A DNA stretch of 64,000 nt, taken from positions 124,001 to 188,000 of the forward strand of contig NZ_CP136995.1 in assembly GCF_033110285.1 (NCBI RefSeq). The letters are read 5' to 3'. Positions 1-9,466 of this stretch are shown here, in pieces. This stretch comes from Ottowia sp. SB7-C50 (GTDB lineage: Bacteria; Pseudomonadota; Gammaproteobacteria; Burkholderiales; Burkholderiaceae_C). Within the stretch, counting starts at the first letter, position 1. Each line of letters starts with the position of its first letter. The position numbers and the translations under genes were made by a program. Below the pieces are notes generated by a model. The model was given only the letters and a program-made list of their open reading frames with translations. It was not told where the DNA came from and did no database searches.

Positions 1-184
1 CGCGTTTCACGTCGTACTGCTCGGGCGCCTGGATCTCGACCAGGTGGCCGACGGCGCTGGTGACGACGTAGCGTTCGTTCTCGAAGTGCTCGTCGTGCTT
101 GTCGAACTTGCCGACGACGGGCGTGAGGGCGCGCACGATGTCTTGCGCAACCGACGGTTTTTCAGCGATGACCAGGGTCTTCAT
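1..184 (-). CDS. topB: DNA topoisomerase III, N-terminal part (runs off the window)
   Basis: Only the first 61 codons are inside the window. The reading begins MKTLVIAEKPSVAQDIVRAL, the N-terminal Toprim start of type IA topoisomerases, followed by AVGHLVEIQAPEQYDVK, which matches topoisomerase III. The enzyme relaxes and decatenates DNA by single-strand passage. The ATG at 184 is the natural start because the Toprim motif begins right there. The active-site tyrosine lies outside the window. The gene is divergent from the SET-domain gene. Confidence 0.9.
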   Translation of the reverse strand, partial: MKTLVIAEKPSVAQDIVRALTPVVGKFDKHDEHFENERYVVTSAVGHLVEIQAPEQYDVKR

Positions 185-264
185 GGGCGGTCTTTAGAAT
201 CTGCAGTCCTCGCGCGCGCACATGCGCACGCATACGTACGAATTCAACATAGCAAATTTTTTCC

Positions 265-801
265 GTGGCCAGCAAAACCCCCGCCCAACCAACGGCCACC
301 GGCCGCCGCATCCAGGTGCGCCGCAGCGGCGTGCACGGCAAGGGCGTGTTCGCCCTGGTCGACATCGCCAAGGGCGAACGCATCATCGAATACGTGGGCG
401 AGGTCATCAGCTGGGACGAGGCACAGCGCCGCCACCCGCACGACCCGAACGATCCCAACCACACCTTCTACTTCCACGTCGACGAGGACCACGTGATTGA
501 CGCGCTGTACGGCGGCAACGCCTCGCGCTGGATCAACCACAGCTGCAGCCCCAACTGCATCGCCGACGAGGACGGGGGCCGTATTTTCATCACCGCGCGG
601 CGCGCCATCAAGGCCGGCGACGAGTTGAACTACGACTATGGCCTGGTGATCGACGAGCCGCTGACGCCCGAGCTGACGGCCGAATACCCGTGCTGGTGCG
701 GCAGCCGCAACTGCCGCGGCACCCTGCTGTCGTCCGACCTGGATACGGCCGAAGGCCGCACGCCGCCAACGAAGAAAAAGCGCAAGAAGGCCTCGGCCTG
801 A
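265..801 (+). CDS. SET-domain protein lysine methyltransferase with lysine-rich tail
   Basis: A 178-residue protein that is essentially one SET domain. Visible motifs are GVHGKGVFA near residue 23, the catalytic NHSCSPN (about 92-98), a late YDYG motif, and a post-SET zinc site CWCGSRNC followed by GTLL. SET enzymes transfer methyl groups from S-adenosylmethionine to lysines; the bacterial substrate is unknown. The C-terminus ends in TPPTKKKRKKASA, which resembles a monopartite nuclear localisation signal but could equally be a nucleic-acid-binding tail. The start is GTG at 265; no clear ribosome binding site is visible. The birA gene follows 10 bp downstream in the same direction. Confidence 0.85.
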   Translation: MASKTPAQPTATGRRIQVRRSGVHGKGVFALVDIAKGERIIEYVGEVISWDEAQRRHPHDPNDPNHTFYFHVDEDHVIDALYGGNASRWINHSCSPNCIADEDGGRIFITARRAIKAGDELNYDYGLVIDEPLTPELTAEYPCWCGSRNCRGTLLSSDLDTAEGRTPPTKKKRKKASA

Positions 802-811
802 CACACCGAGC

Positions 812-1625
812 ATGTCTGCCCCGGTGCTGCCCTGGCCTGTCGAGGCGCTGCGCGCGCAGCTGGCGCCGCTGCTGCCGGGGGTGCGGGTCCAGGTGGCGGC
901 CGAAATCGATTCGACCAACAGCGAGCTGATGCGCCGCGCGCGCGCGGGCGACGACGCGCCCACGCTGCTGGTGGCCGAAACCCAGACCGCCGGGCGCGGC
1001 CGCCTGGGGCGCGACTGGCACCGCAGCGGCGCGCAGCCGGGCGGCGCGCTGGCCTTCTCGCTCGGCCTGCCGCTGGCGCCGCGCGACTGGTCGGGCCTGT
1101 CGCTGGCGGTCGGGGTGGCGGTGGCCGAAAGCCTGCACGACGAGATCGGCCTGAAGTGGCCCAACGACCTGTGGTGGCGCGGCCGCAAGCTGGCCGGCAT
1201 CCTGGTGGAAACCGCGGGCGCCGGCGCGGCCGGTGCGCCGCGCTATGTCGTGATCGGCATTGGCATCAACATCGCACCGGTGGCGGGCGAAGGCTTTTCC
1301 ACCCCGCCCTGCTGGCTGGACGAACTGCTGCCGGGCATCGACGCGCCCGGCGCGCTGTCGCGCGTGGCCGCGCCGCTGGTGCGCACGGTGCGCGCCTTCG
1401 AGCAACAGGGCTTCGCGCCGCTGGCCGCGCGCTTTGCCGCGCGCGACGTGCTGGCGGGCCGGGTGGTGCGCTTGTCCGACGGGGACGAGGGCGTGGCGCG
1501 CGGCGTCGGCCCCGGGGGGGGAACTGCAGGTGCAGACCGACGGCGGCCTGCGCAGCGTGCACAGCGCCGAAGTCAGCGTGCGGCCCGTGCCCGCTGGCGG
1601 GGCGCCGCAGGGGGCGTCGTCGTGA
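812..1625 (+). CDS. birA: Biotin--[acetyl-CoA-carboxylase] ligase, frame broken at a G8 tract
   Basis: The enzyme activates biotin with ATP and attaches it to the biotin carrier protein of acetyl-CoA carboxylase. Motifs: STNSELMRRA, the biotinyl-AMP loop TAGRGRLGRDWH, LKWPNDLWW and KLAGILVE. There is no N-terminal helix-turn-helix, so it is a class I ligase without repressor function. A run of eight G at 1514-1521 shifts the frame. Removing one G gives GPGGELQVQTDGGLRSVHS and a normal C-terminal domain ending at the TGA at 1623-1625. As written, the upstream frame instead runs without a stop into the next gene. Sequencing error, slippage and a real mutation are all possible. Confidence 0.85.
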
Positions 1626-2341
1626 TCGGCCGGCTGGTCGTGCTGCTGCTGGCGGCCAACCTCGGCTGGCTGGCGTGGTCGCAGGGCTGGCTGCGCGTGC
1701 TGGGCCTGGCGCCGCAGGCGCAGACCGAGCCCGAGCGGCTGCAGCGCCAGTTGCGGCCCGATCTGGTGACGCTGGCCCCGGCACCGGCCACCGGCGCGCG
1801 CCGGCCCGCCGCCACCGAAGCGCCGACGGCGGCGCCCGATGCGGTGGCCGTGCGCGAGGCCCCGGCCGAGGCACCGTCCGCGCCCGCATCGGCCCCCGGC
1901 CGCTGCCTGCAGGCCGGCCCGTTCGACGAGCGGCAGATCGAGCCGGTGCGCCGCGCGGCCGCGGCGCTGCCGCCGGACAGCTGGCGCATCGACCCCGTGC
2001 AGCTGCCGGGGCGCTGGATGATCTACATCGGCAAGCTGGCCGATGGCGGCGCCGTGGCCGCCAAGCGGGCCGAACTGCGCGCGCTGGGCGTCGACACCGA
2101 CCGCCCCGGCCCCGGCATGGAGCCAGGCCTGTCGCTGGGTCGTTTTTCGTCCGAAGAAGCCGCCGACCGCGGCCTGGACGGCCTGACGCGCAAGGGCGTG
2201 CGCACCGCGCGCGTGGTGCAGGAGCGGCGCGACACGCCCGGCTATGTGCTGCGCCTGCCCCACGCCGATGCCGAACTGACCCGCCGCACCCGCACGCTGC
2301 GCGGCGCGCTGGCCGGGCGCGAGCTGCGCGACTGCGACTGA
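1622..2341 (+). CDS. SPOR-domain membrane protein
   Basis: Starts at GTG 1622, overlapping the birA stop in a GTGA arrangement, which implies translational coupling. It has one N-terminal membrane segment (IGRLVVLLLAANLGWLAW), a Pro/Ala-rich linker, and a C-terminal region beginning at CLQAGPF with the beta-alpha pattern of SPOR domains (WMIYIGKLADG, LSLGRFSSEEAA). SPOR domains bind denuded septal peptidoglycan, so a role at the division site or periphery is inferred. Because of the birA frameshift the deposited sequence reads birA and this gene as one 509-codon frame. Confidence 0.75.
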   Translation: MIGRLVVLLLAANLGWLAWSQGWLRVLGLAPQAQTEPERLQRQLRPDLVTLAPAPATGARRPAATEAPTAAPDAVAVREAPAEAPSAPASAPGRCLQAGPFDERQIEPVRRAAAALPPDSWRIDPVQLPGRWMIYIGKLADGGAVAAKRAELRALGVDTDRPGPGMEPGLSLGRFSSEEAADRGLDGLTRKGVRTARVVQERRDTPGYVLRLPHADAELTRRTRTLRGALAGRELRDCD

Positions 2342-2403
2342 GCGCACCCCATCGGCTGGCGGTATGCTTGCCGCCACGTTGATCGAACCCTAGGAGACAC
2401 ACC

Positions 2404-3063
2404 ATGACCCTGAAGCTCTACTACGCCTCCGGCGCCTGCTCGTTCGTGCCGCACAGCATGCTGGAAATGGCCGGCGCCACCTTCGAGCCGGTGGCCATCA
2501 AGCTGCACAAGGCCGAGCAGAAAGGCCCCGAATACCTGGCCATCAACCCGCGCGGGCAGGTGCCGGTGCTGGCGGACGAAGGCGAGGTGATCACGCAGAT
2601 CATGGCCATCATTGCCTACATCGACAGCAAGTTTCCCGAAAACACCTTCATCCCCAAGGACCCGCTGGCGCGCGCGCGCTTTGTCGAGACACTGGCGTGG
2701 ATGAACAACACGGTGCACCCGACCTTCACCCACATCTTCATGCCGGACAAGTTCACCGGCGACGCGGCGGCGCAGCAGGCTATCAAGGCGCACGCGGTGG
2801 CGCAGTACCGCACGCTGATGGGCGAGCTGCAGGCGCTGGTCAAGAAGGCCCACGCCGCCGGCAACGACTGGTTGGGCGGCGTGCACGTCGGCCCGCTGGA
2901 CACCTACGCGCTGACGCTGCTGCGCTGGGGCACCATTGCCGGCATCAACCCCGAGGACTTCCCCGAACTGTGGGCGCACGTGCAGCGCACCGCCCAGGTG
3001 CCCGCCGTGGCGCGCGCCATGGAGCGCGAGCGCCTGCAGCTGAGCCTGTACCGCCCCGCCTGA
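2404..3063 (+). CDS. Glutathione S-transferase family protein
   Basis: 219 residues with a thioredoxin-fold N-terminal half (MTLKLYYASGACSFVPH; INPRGQVPVLADEGEVITQ) and an all-helical C-terminal half. Cysteine 11 in SGACS matches the active-site cysteine position of beta-class bacterial enzymes. These conjugate glutathione to electrophiles or act as thiol reductases; the substrate cannot be inferred here. A good ribosome binding site (TAGGAGACA) precedes the ATG. It converges on the histidine kinase gene downstream. Confidence 0.88.
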   Translation: MTLKLYYASGACSFVPHSMLEMAGATFEPVAIKLHKAEQKGPEYLAINPRGQVPVLADEGEVITQIMAIIAYIDSKFPENTFIPKDPLARARFVETLAWMNNTVHPTFTHIFMPDKFTGDAAAQQAIKAHAVAQYRTLMGELQALVKKAHAAGNDWLGGVHVGPLDTYALTLLRWGTIAGINPEDFPELWAHVQRTAQVPAVARAMERERLQLSLYRPA

Positions 3064-3102
3064 CGCGGCCGCGGCGCAGCACGGCCAGCGCGGGCGCGCC
3101 CG

Positions 3103-4554
3103 TCAGCCCGCAAAGCGCACGGTGAAGCGTGCGCCGGGCGGCTGTTCGTGCGGGTGGGCGTCTTCCACGCTGACTTCGGCGCCATGCTGGCGTGCGATCT
3201 CGCGCACGATGGGCAGGCCCAGGCCGGTGCCGTCGACGTTGTTGCCCAGCACGCGGTAGAACGGCTGGAACACGGCGTCGCGCTCGCTGGGCGGGATGCC
3301 CGGGCCGTTGTCCTCGACTTCGATGGCGATGCCGCCGCCGGGTGGCGCCACGCGCACGCGCGCCGTCACCACCGGCTGGCGGCCGGCGCCGGCGGTGGGG
3401 GCGTAGTACAGCGCGTTCTCCACCAGGTTGCGCACCATTTCCTTCAGCAGCACCGGGTTGCCGGGGCGCACCAGGTGCGGCGCGCCGGGCTCGGGGCCGT
3501 CGTAGCCCATGTCCACGCCGCGGTCAAAGGCCTGCGGCACGGCCTCGCGCACCACGTCGATGGTGATCTGTGCCATGTCGCACGGCTGCTGCGCCTGCAG
3601 CGCGCCGCTGGCTTCGGCGCGCGCCAGCGCCAGCAGCTGGTTGACGGTGTGCGTGGCGCGCACGCTGGCGTGGCCGATCTGCTGCAGCGACTGCTTCAGT
3701 TCTTCCTCGCTGGCGCCTTCGCGCTGCGCCAGGTCGGCCTGCATGCGCAGCCCGGCCAGCGGCGTCTTGAGCTGGTGCGCCGCATCGGCCAGAAAGCGCT
3801 TTTGCGTGGCGATGGATTCGGTCAGCCGCGTCAGCAGGTCGTTGACCGAACCGACCAGCGGCCCGACTTCCTGCGGCACGGCGCCTTCGTCCAGCGGGCT
3901 CAGGTCGTCGGGGCGGCGCGCGCGGATGCGCGATTCCAGCTCGGACAGCGGCTTGATGCCGCGCACCAGCGCCAGCCACACCAGCAGCACCGCCAGCGGC
4001 AGGATGACAAACTGCGGCAGCATCACGCCCTTGATGATCTCGGCCGCCAGCACGCTGCGCTTTTCGCGCGTTTCGGCCACCTGCACCAGCGCCTGCGTCG
4101 GCGCGCCGTCCACCGTCACCCACAGGTAGGCCACGCGCACCGGCAGGCCACGAAACTCGGCATCGCGCAGGCGCGGCTCGTCGATGCCGCCCGGCTCGGG
4201 CGTGGCCGGGGTGCGCGGCGGCGCGGGCAGGTCGCGCTCGCCCGACAAAAATTCGCCGCGCGCGCCGAGCACCTGGTAATAGACCATGTCGGCGTCGTCG
4301 GCGCGCAGCAATTCGCTGGCGGGCTGTGGCAGGTTGAAGCGCATCTGCCCGCGCGGCGCGGTCTGGATCAGCTGGGCCAGCGCCTGCACGTTGTAGACCA
4401 GCGCGCGGTCGAACGGCTTGTTGGCCAGGTTCTGCGCCACCAGCCACGTCAACGCCAGGCTGATCGGCCACAGCAACAGCAGCGGCGTCAGCATCCAGTC
4501 CAGGATTTCGCCGAACAGCGACCGCTGCGTGCGTTGAAACAGCTTGACTGCCAT
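3103..4554 (-). CDS. Sensor histidine kinase, TctE-like
   Basis: 483 residues. Two membrane segments (about 20-40 and 180-200) flank a periplasmic sensor region of about 135 residues like that of TctE-type kinases. A HAMP-like segment follows, then the H-box DAAHQLKTPLAGL (phospho-accepting His), the N-box NLVENALYY, and ATP-lid motifs DNGPGIP and GTGLGLPIV. It should phosphorylate the regulator encoded just upstream at 4773-5450. TctDE-type pairs sense tricarboxylates in other bacteria; the ligand here is not known. A dispersed repeat begins immediately upstream of its start codon, so no conventional ribosome binding site is seen. Confidence 0.88.
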   Translation of the reverse strand: MAVKLFQRTQRSLFGEILDWMLTPLLLLWPISLALTWLVAQNLANKPFDRALVYNVQALAQLIQTAPRGQMRFNLPQPASELLRADDADMVYYQVLGARGEFLSGERDLPAPPRTPATPEPGGIDEPRLRDAEFRGLPVRVAYLWVTVDGAPTQALVQVAETREKRSVLAAEIIKGVMLPQFVILPLAVLLVWLALVRGIKPLSELESRIRARRPDDLSPLDEGAVPQEVGPLVGSVNDLLTRLTESIATQKRFLADAAHQLKTPLAGLRMQADLAQREGASEEELKQSLQQIGHASVRATHTVNQLLALARAEASGALQAQQPCDMAQITIDVVREAVPQAFDRGVDMGYDGPEPGAPHLVRPGNPVLLKEMVRNLVENALYYAPTAGAGRQPVVTARVRVAPPGGGIAIEVEDNGPGIPPSERDAVFQPFYRVLGNNVDGTGLGLPIVREIARQHGAEVSVEDAHPHEQPPGARFTVRFAG

Positions 4555-4602
4555 GCTATTGTGTTAATAGCTGCTTGCGCTTGACCATCAAGCGCAAGCA
4601 GC
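4555..4602. repeat. Dispersed AGCTAT-type repeat with perfect hairpin
   Basis: GCTATTGTGTTAATAGCTGC is followed by a perfect 15-bp stem (4570-4584 with 4588-4602, loop CCA). It abuts the start codon of the histidine kinase and therefore forms its 5' leader. Related copies occur throughout the window. Confidence 0.75.
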
Positions 4603-4696
4603 CCATTTCATCCAAAAACCGCGCGCAACACGAAGAGGGCTGCGCAGCAAGCCCGCCCCCTCCGATGGCCGCGGAGCAGGCCACCCGGGAAACGCC

Positions 4697-4772
4697 GCGG
4701 CCGGGGTCCCCCCCGGCCGCCAGCGTTGTCCCCCCGGGGGGAAGGCGCGCCAGCGCCTCAGGGGGGAGCCAG
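4697..4772. repeat. GC-rich palindromic element between regulator and kinase genes
   Basis: Contains a perfect 10-bp stem (4697-4706 with 4711-4720), a CCCCCCGGGGGG palindrome (4730-4741) and a GGCGC/GCGCC stem enclosed by TCCCCCC and GGGGGGA arms. It lies directly after the regulator stop codon and before the kinase, so it could lower kinase relative to regulator expression. Similar G/C elements are common between genes in Comamonadaceae (recalled, not checked). Confidence 0.6.
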
Positions 4773-5450
4773 TTACGGGGGAGCAATTTTCTCCAGGCAG
4801 TAACCCAACCCCCGCACCGTCGCGATGCGGATCGGCCCCTTCTCGATCTTCTTGCGCAGGCGGTGGATATAGACCTCGATGGCGTTGTTGCTGACTTCCT
4901 CGCCCCATTCGCACAGGCGCTCGACCAGCTGCTCCTTGCTCACCAGCCGGCCGCTGCGCTGCAGCAGCACTTCCAGCAGGCCCAGCTCGCGCGCCGACAG
5001 GTCGATCATGCGGCCGTCGATGCTGGCCACGCGGCCGGTTTGGTCGTATTCGAGCGGGCCGTGCTTGATGGTGGAGGTGGCCGCGCCCATGCCGCGCCGC
5101 GTCAGGGCGCGCACGCGCGCTTCCAGCTCGCTCAGCGCGAACGGCTTGGCCATGTAGTCGTCGGCGCCGTAGTCCAGCCCCTTGACGCGCTCTTCCACGC
5201 TGTCGGCGGCGGTCAGGATCAGCACCGGCAGCGTCTGCCCGCGCGCGCGCAGGCGCTTGAGCACCTCCAGCCCGTGCAGGCGCGGCAGCCCCAGGTCAAG
5301 GATCAGCAGGTCGAATTCGGTGTTGGTGAGCAGCGCGGTATCGGCTTCGCTGCCACTGGCCACGTGGTCGACCGCGGCGCCGGCATTGCGCAGGCTGCGC
5401 ATCAGGCCATCGGCCAGCACCTGGTCGTCTTCGGCGATCAGAATGCGCAT
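4773..5450 (-). CDS. Response regulator, OmpR/PhoB family (TctD-like)
   Basis: 225 residues. Receiver domain MRILIAEDD with acidic pocket, phospho-acceptor Asp in LLILDLGLP (residue 51), Thr in LILTAAD and Lys in MAKPFA. The C-terminal winged helix ends IRIATVRGLGYCLEK, typical of OmpR/PhoB DNA binding. The ATG at 5450 is chosen because the receiver domain starts there and GAGGAG lies 8-13 bases upstream; a longer frame exists but encodes nothing family-like. Partner kinase is downstream, separated by 218 bp of repeat sequence. Confidence 0.92.
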   Translation of the reverse strand: MRILIAEDDQVLADGLMRSLRNAGAAVDHVASGSEADTALLTNTEFDLLILDLGLPRLHGLEVLKRLRARGQTLPVLILTAADSVEERVKGLDYGADDYMAKPFALSELEARVRALTRRGMGAATSTIKHGPLEYDQTGRVASIDGRMIDLSARELGLLEVLLQRSGRLVSKEQLVERLCEWGEEVSNNAIEVYIHRLRKKIEKGPIRIATVRGLGYCLEKIAPP

Positions 5451-5618
5451 GACTTTTGTCTCCTCAGGGTCGTTGTGGTTGCGCCAGCAGGGAAATTCTA
5501 GGCGGGATGGACGCGGCGCGCCCCGCCAGTGTGGCATGGACGGCCGGGCGGGCGCTGGGCGCCATCCGTGGACGCGGGTTTCGGGGCTGAATCGGCGCAC
5601 GCGCCCGCGGGGCGGACC

Positions 5619-6101
5619 TCAACGCGCATAGGCCTCCAGCCCCAGCGCCACCACCGTTGCCACCTCGTCGCCCACAGCGGCGCGGAATTCGGCTTCAGCC
5701 TGCGTCAGCGCCGTGCGGAACGCCGCCAGCCAGTCCAGCCCGGCGGGGGTGAACACGATTCGCCGCGCCCGCGCGTCCAGCGGGTCGGGCTGGCGCGCCA
5801 CCAGGCCCCAGGCCTCGCACTGGTCCACCAGGTCGCCCATCGCCTGCTTGGTCATGCCGGCCCGCTGCGCCAGCTCAGTCAGCCGCGCGCCCGCCAGCGG
5901 CAGGTGGCGCGTGATGTGGATGTGCGCCGCGCCCACCTTGTCGCGCGCCGCCAGATGGGCCAGCGCCAGCGGCGCCTGCTCGCTCACCGTCATCAACTGC
6001 AGCACGCGCGCGTCAAAGCGCCGCATGGCCTCGCCCAGCAGGCGCCCCAGGTGGCTCTGGCGCCAGCGGTCGTCGGTCATGTCAAGGGGCGCAGCAGGCA
6101 T
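5619..6101 (-). CDS. MarR-family transcriptional regulator
   Basis: About 160 residues with a winged helix: ITRHLPLAGARLTELAQRAG, then MTKQAMGDLVDQCEAWGLV as recognition helix and the wing RQPDPLDARARRIVFT. The family represses small divergent or own operons and is released by aromatic ligands. The start is taken at 6101 (MPAAPLDMTDD); an ATG at 6080 is an alternative. The perfect inverted repeat at 6117-6142, just upstream, is a likely autoregulatory operator. Divergent from recA. Confidence 0.85.
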   Translation of the reverse strand: MPAAPLDMTDDRWRQSHLGRLLGEAMRRFDARVLQLMTVSEQAPLALAHLAARDKVGAAHIHITRHLPLAGARLTELAQRAGMTKQAMGDLVDQCEAWGLVARQPDPLDARARRIVFTPAGLDWLAAFRTALTQAEAEFRAAVGDEVATVVALGLEAYAR

Positions 6102-6116
6102 GGCCGATATGATAAG

Positions 6117-6142
6117 GTAAACTGACTTAAATTTCAGTTTAC
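6117..6142. promoter_or_regulatory. Probable MarR operator
   Basis: Perfect inverted repeat GTAAACTGA-N8-TCAGTTTAC, AT-rich, located 15 bp upstream of the marR start codon. Its position and symmetry fit a binding site for the dimeric regulator; this is inferred from the sequence. Confidence 0.6.
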
Positions 6143-6150
6143 TCGATCCA

Positions 6151-6166
6151 ATGTATTGATATACAG
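6151..6166 (+). promoter_or_regulatory. LexA (SOS) box of recA
   Basis: ATGTATTGATATACAG matches the CTGT-N8-ACAG LexA consensus at all defined positions except the first, with a TGTAT/ATACA dyad. It lies 81 bp upstream of the recA start, as expected for SOS control. Confidence 0.65.
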
Positions 6167-6247
6167 TCCTGTTCAAGCATCCAGTTCAAACCGGCTGCCA
6201 CCCCCGCTCCATGCGGGTAACCCATTGATTCACCGGAGGATTTCATC

Positions 6248-7297
<1,050 letters not shown>

Positions 7298-7396
7298 GCC
7301 GAGGTGCGCGATTTCAGCACAGGCGTCATGTCGACGCAGCCGACGTGAAGGCCGCGTCAGCGGCCGGGCCGAAGCTACAACCGTGTTCGCATTCGC

Positions 7397-7470
7397 GCGG
7401 CATCGCCGGGCGACCCGCGGTGAAGCAAGACGACGTGACTGAGGCGCAAGCCGAGGTGGACGCAATTTCA
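7397..7470 (+). repeat. Degenerate copy 1 of the recA 3' end
   Basis: Reads [13 protein letters not shown] and then GAGGCGCAAGCCGAGGTG...GCAATTTCA. This parallels the recA tail ([30 protein letters not shown]...GATTTCA) and includes bases beyond the recA stop codon. It looks like an old local duplication in the recA-recX spacer. Confidence 0.65.
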
Positions 7471-7531
7471 CCTCACGCTGACACCCGCGAAGCGCAAGTT
7501 ATTGCGTCGACGTAAACGACAGGACCAATTT

Positions 7532-7620
7532 CGTCATTCCCGCGAAGGCGGGAATCCATGCATCAACCCGCCGCGATGCCTGCAAATGCCCCTTGGACTC
7601 GCGCCTTCGCGGGAGTGACG
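7532..7620. repeat. Paired ATTCCCGC-type repeat (REP/dRS3-like), copy 1
   Basis: CGTCATTCCCGCGAAGGCGG at 7532 is followed at 7595-7620 by an imperfect inverted partner ending GCGGGAGTGACG. Together they form a long imperfect hairpin. The same pair occurs at 19819 and 22728. The core resembles the ATTCCC-N8-GGGAAT dRS3 repeat of Neisseria. Confidence 0.75.
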
Positions 7621-7686
7621 CTGTGAGCGGAGTTGTTCAAGTGGATAGCTATGGGATCAATCAGCCGGAGCGCGGTGTACCGGCGC

Positions 7687-7741
7687 CAACAAGTTCCGCG
7701 AGTCGTCCGGCATTGCCGGGCGACCTGCGGCGGCGCAGTCC
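7687..7741 (+). repeat. Degenerate copy 2 of the recA 3' end
   Basis: Translates as [17 protein letters not shown] against [17 protein letters not shown] in recA itself, so about 50 bp of recA coding sequence is repeated here without a usable reading frame. The rest of the 7298-7851 spacer shows no gene. Confidence 0.75.
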
Positions 7742-7851
7742 GGGGCGCACTTGCCGTGCGACGCTCCTCGCCAAAGGCCCAGTGCAGCATCCAATCGGCC
7801 CCCAGCGCTTGCTCAGTAACGTATTAAGCTATTGAAATCATAGTAATCGCC

Positions 7852-8325
7852 ATGCCATCCCTCCCGTCGCGCATCTCGCTCAAAGGCCGGGCGCTGCGCT
7901 ATCTGGCGGCGCGCGAGCACTCGCGCACCGAGTTGGCGGCCAAGCTGGCCCGCCATATGGCCGATGACGATGCGCCAGACGCCATTGAAAAGGTGCTGGA
8001 CGAACTGACGGCCAAGGGCTTCATCGACGAGGGGCGCGTGGCCGAATCGGTGCTGCACCGCCGTGCCAACAGACTGGGCGGCGCCCGCGTGATGCAGGAA
8101 TTGCGCGCCAAGGGCCTGTCCGCCCCGGTGATGGCCGAGGCCGCCGAACAACTGCGCGCCACCGAACTGGCGCGGGCGAAAGAGGTCTGGCGCCGTAAGT
8201 TCGGCCAGTTGCCCTCCGATGCCGCCGAACGCGCCCGTCAATGGCGTTTCCTGGCCGGGCGAGGCTTTTCCGGCGACATCGCGCGCCGTGTGTTGGGCGG
8301 AGCGGGCGAAGACGACTCCGCCTGA
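7852..8325 (+). CDS. recX: Regulatory protein RecX
   Basis: 157 residues built from the three-helix repeats of RecX (LKGRALRYLAAREHSRTELAAKL; VLDELTAKGFIDEGRVAES; FGQLPSDAAERARQWRFLAGRGF). RecX binds within the RecA filament groove and limits RecA activity. Position downstream of recA in the same direction supports the call. The spacer to recA is unusually long (554 bp) because it is filled with repeats, so recX may have its own promoter. Confidence 0.92.
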   Translation: MPSLPSRISLKGRALRYLAAREHSRTELAAKLARHMADDDAPDAIEKVLDELTAKGFIDEGRVAESVLHRRANRLGGARVMQELRAKGLSAPVMAEAAEQLRATELARAKEVWRRKFGQLPSDAAERARQWRFLAGRGFSGDIARRVLGGAGEDDSA

Positions 8326-8512
8326 AGCTTTAGCGCGCCGCCACCTGGGCGAAGGTGGAATCGCTTACAGCCGCAAGATCGAACGCGCCCTCACGCTCGA
8401 CGAACTGCTGCCGCACCTCAACCCGCTGGTCGACGCCATTGCCGAGCAAGTGGGCAGCGAACTCGCCGCCGAGTTTGCCGATACCGCCGCATTCATCCTC
8501 AGTCCGCGGTGA
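8288..8512 (+). CDS. Small hypothetical protein after recX
   Basis: 74 codons from a GTG at 8288 that overlaps the recX 3' end in another frame. The C-terminal half (RALTLDELLPHLNPLVDAIA, EQVGSELAAEFADTAAFIL) is leucine-rich and helical with no low-complexity artefact. I do not recognise a family. It could be a complete small protein or the remnant of a larger gene whose start has been lost. It converges on argC. Confidence 0.35.
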   Translation: MCWAERAKTTPPEALARRHLGEGGIAYSRKIERALTLDELLPHLNPLVDAIAEQVGSELAAEFADTAAFILSPR

Positions 8513-8554
8513 CCGCGCTGGCCGCGCGGGCCGTTGTGCGGCGCGGTCGCCGGG

Positions 8555-9466
8555 TCAGACGCCCAGCATCAGTTTCAGGTTCTGCACCGCGGCGCCGCTG
8601 GCGCCCTTGCCCAGGTTGTCGAGCCGCGCCACGCACAGGGCCTGGCGTGCCTCGGGGTTGCCGAAGACGCGGATTTCCAGCTGATTGGTGCCCTTGAGCG
8701 CCACCGCGTCCAGCTTGCCCGATTCGGGCGCGTCTTCCACGCTCACAGCCTCGGCGCCGCGGTAGTGCGCCCGGTAGGCGTCCAGCAGGCGCGCCGCGTC
8801 GGGCTGGCCGGGCAGCAGGTCCAGGTGCAGCGGCAACTCGACCAGCATGCCCTGGTCGAAATTGCCGACCGCCGGCACGAAGATCGGCCGGCGCGTGACG
8901 CGGCCGTATTCCATGATTTCGGGCACGTGCTTGTGCTTCAGGCCCAGCCCGTACAGCTCGTAGGCGGGCGCGCCACCGGCTTCGTAGGCCTCGATCATCT
9001 GCCGGCCGCCGCCGGAATAACCGCTGACCGACGGCAGCGCGATCGGGTGATCGGGCGGCAGCAGGCCGGCATCGACCAGCGGGCGCAGCAGCGCGATGGC
9101 GCCGGTGGCGTAGCAGCCGGGGTTGGCCACGCGCTCGGCCTGTTGCACGGCGGCGCGCTGGTCGCGCGACAGTTCCGGAAAGCCGTAGACCCAGCCGGGC
9201 GCCACGCGGTGGGCGGTGCTGGCGTCGATGATGCGCGGCTTCTTGCCCGTCAGGCTGTCGATCATGGCGACCGATTCGCGCGCGGCGTCGTCGTGCAGGC
9301 ACAGGATGACCAGGTCGACCTCGGCCATGATGGCGCGCTTGGCCTCCGGGTCCTTGCGGCGCGCGGGGTCGATGCTGACCACGTCCACGCCCGGCATGCC
9401 CTGCAGGCGCTCGCGAATCTGCAGTCCGGTGGTGCCTGCCTCGCCGTCGATGAAAACCTTTGCCAT
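8555..9466 (-). CDS. argC: N-acetyl-gamma-glutamyl-phosphate reductase (short type)
   Basis: 303 residues. Reduces N-acetylglutamyl-5-phosphate to the semialdehyde with NADPH in arginine synthesis. Shows [14 protein letters not shown] at the nucleotide site, the catalytic Cys in NPGCYATG and the conserved [14 protein letters not shown]. Length and the GEAGTTG start place it in the shorter type 2 ArgC group. The start at 9466 (MAKVFIDG) is preferred to an upstream ATG at 9547 because the Rossmann fold begins there. Divergent from sucC. Confidence 0.95.
   Translation of the reverse strand: MAKVFIDGEAGTTGLQIRERLQGMPGVDVVSIDPARRKDPEAKRAIMAEVDLVILCLHDDAARESVAMIDSLTGKKPRIIDASTAHRVAPGWVYGFPELSRDQRAAVQQAERVANPGCYATGAIALLRPLVDAGLLPPDHPIALPSVSGYSGGGRQMIEAYEAGGAPAYELYGLGLKHKHVPEIMEYGRVTRRPIFVPAVGNFDQGMLVELPLHLDLLPGQPDAARLLDAYRAHYRGAEAVSVEDAPESGKLDAVALKGTNQLEIRVFGNPEARQALCVARLDNLGKGASGAAVQNLKLMLGV

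Noticed and set aside
608-2377. 589-codon frame on the minus strand opposite birA
   Set aside because: It is low-complexity Ala/Arg/Gly sequence antiparallel to recognisable birA and SPOR-domain motifs, a usual by-product of high GC.
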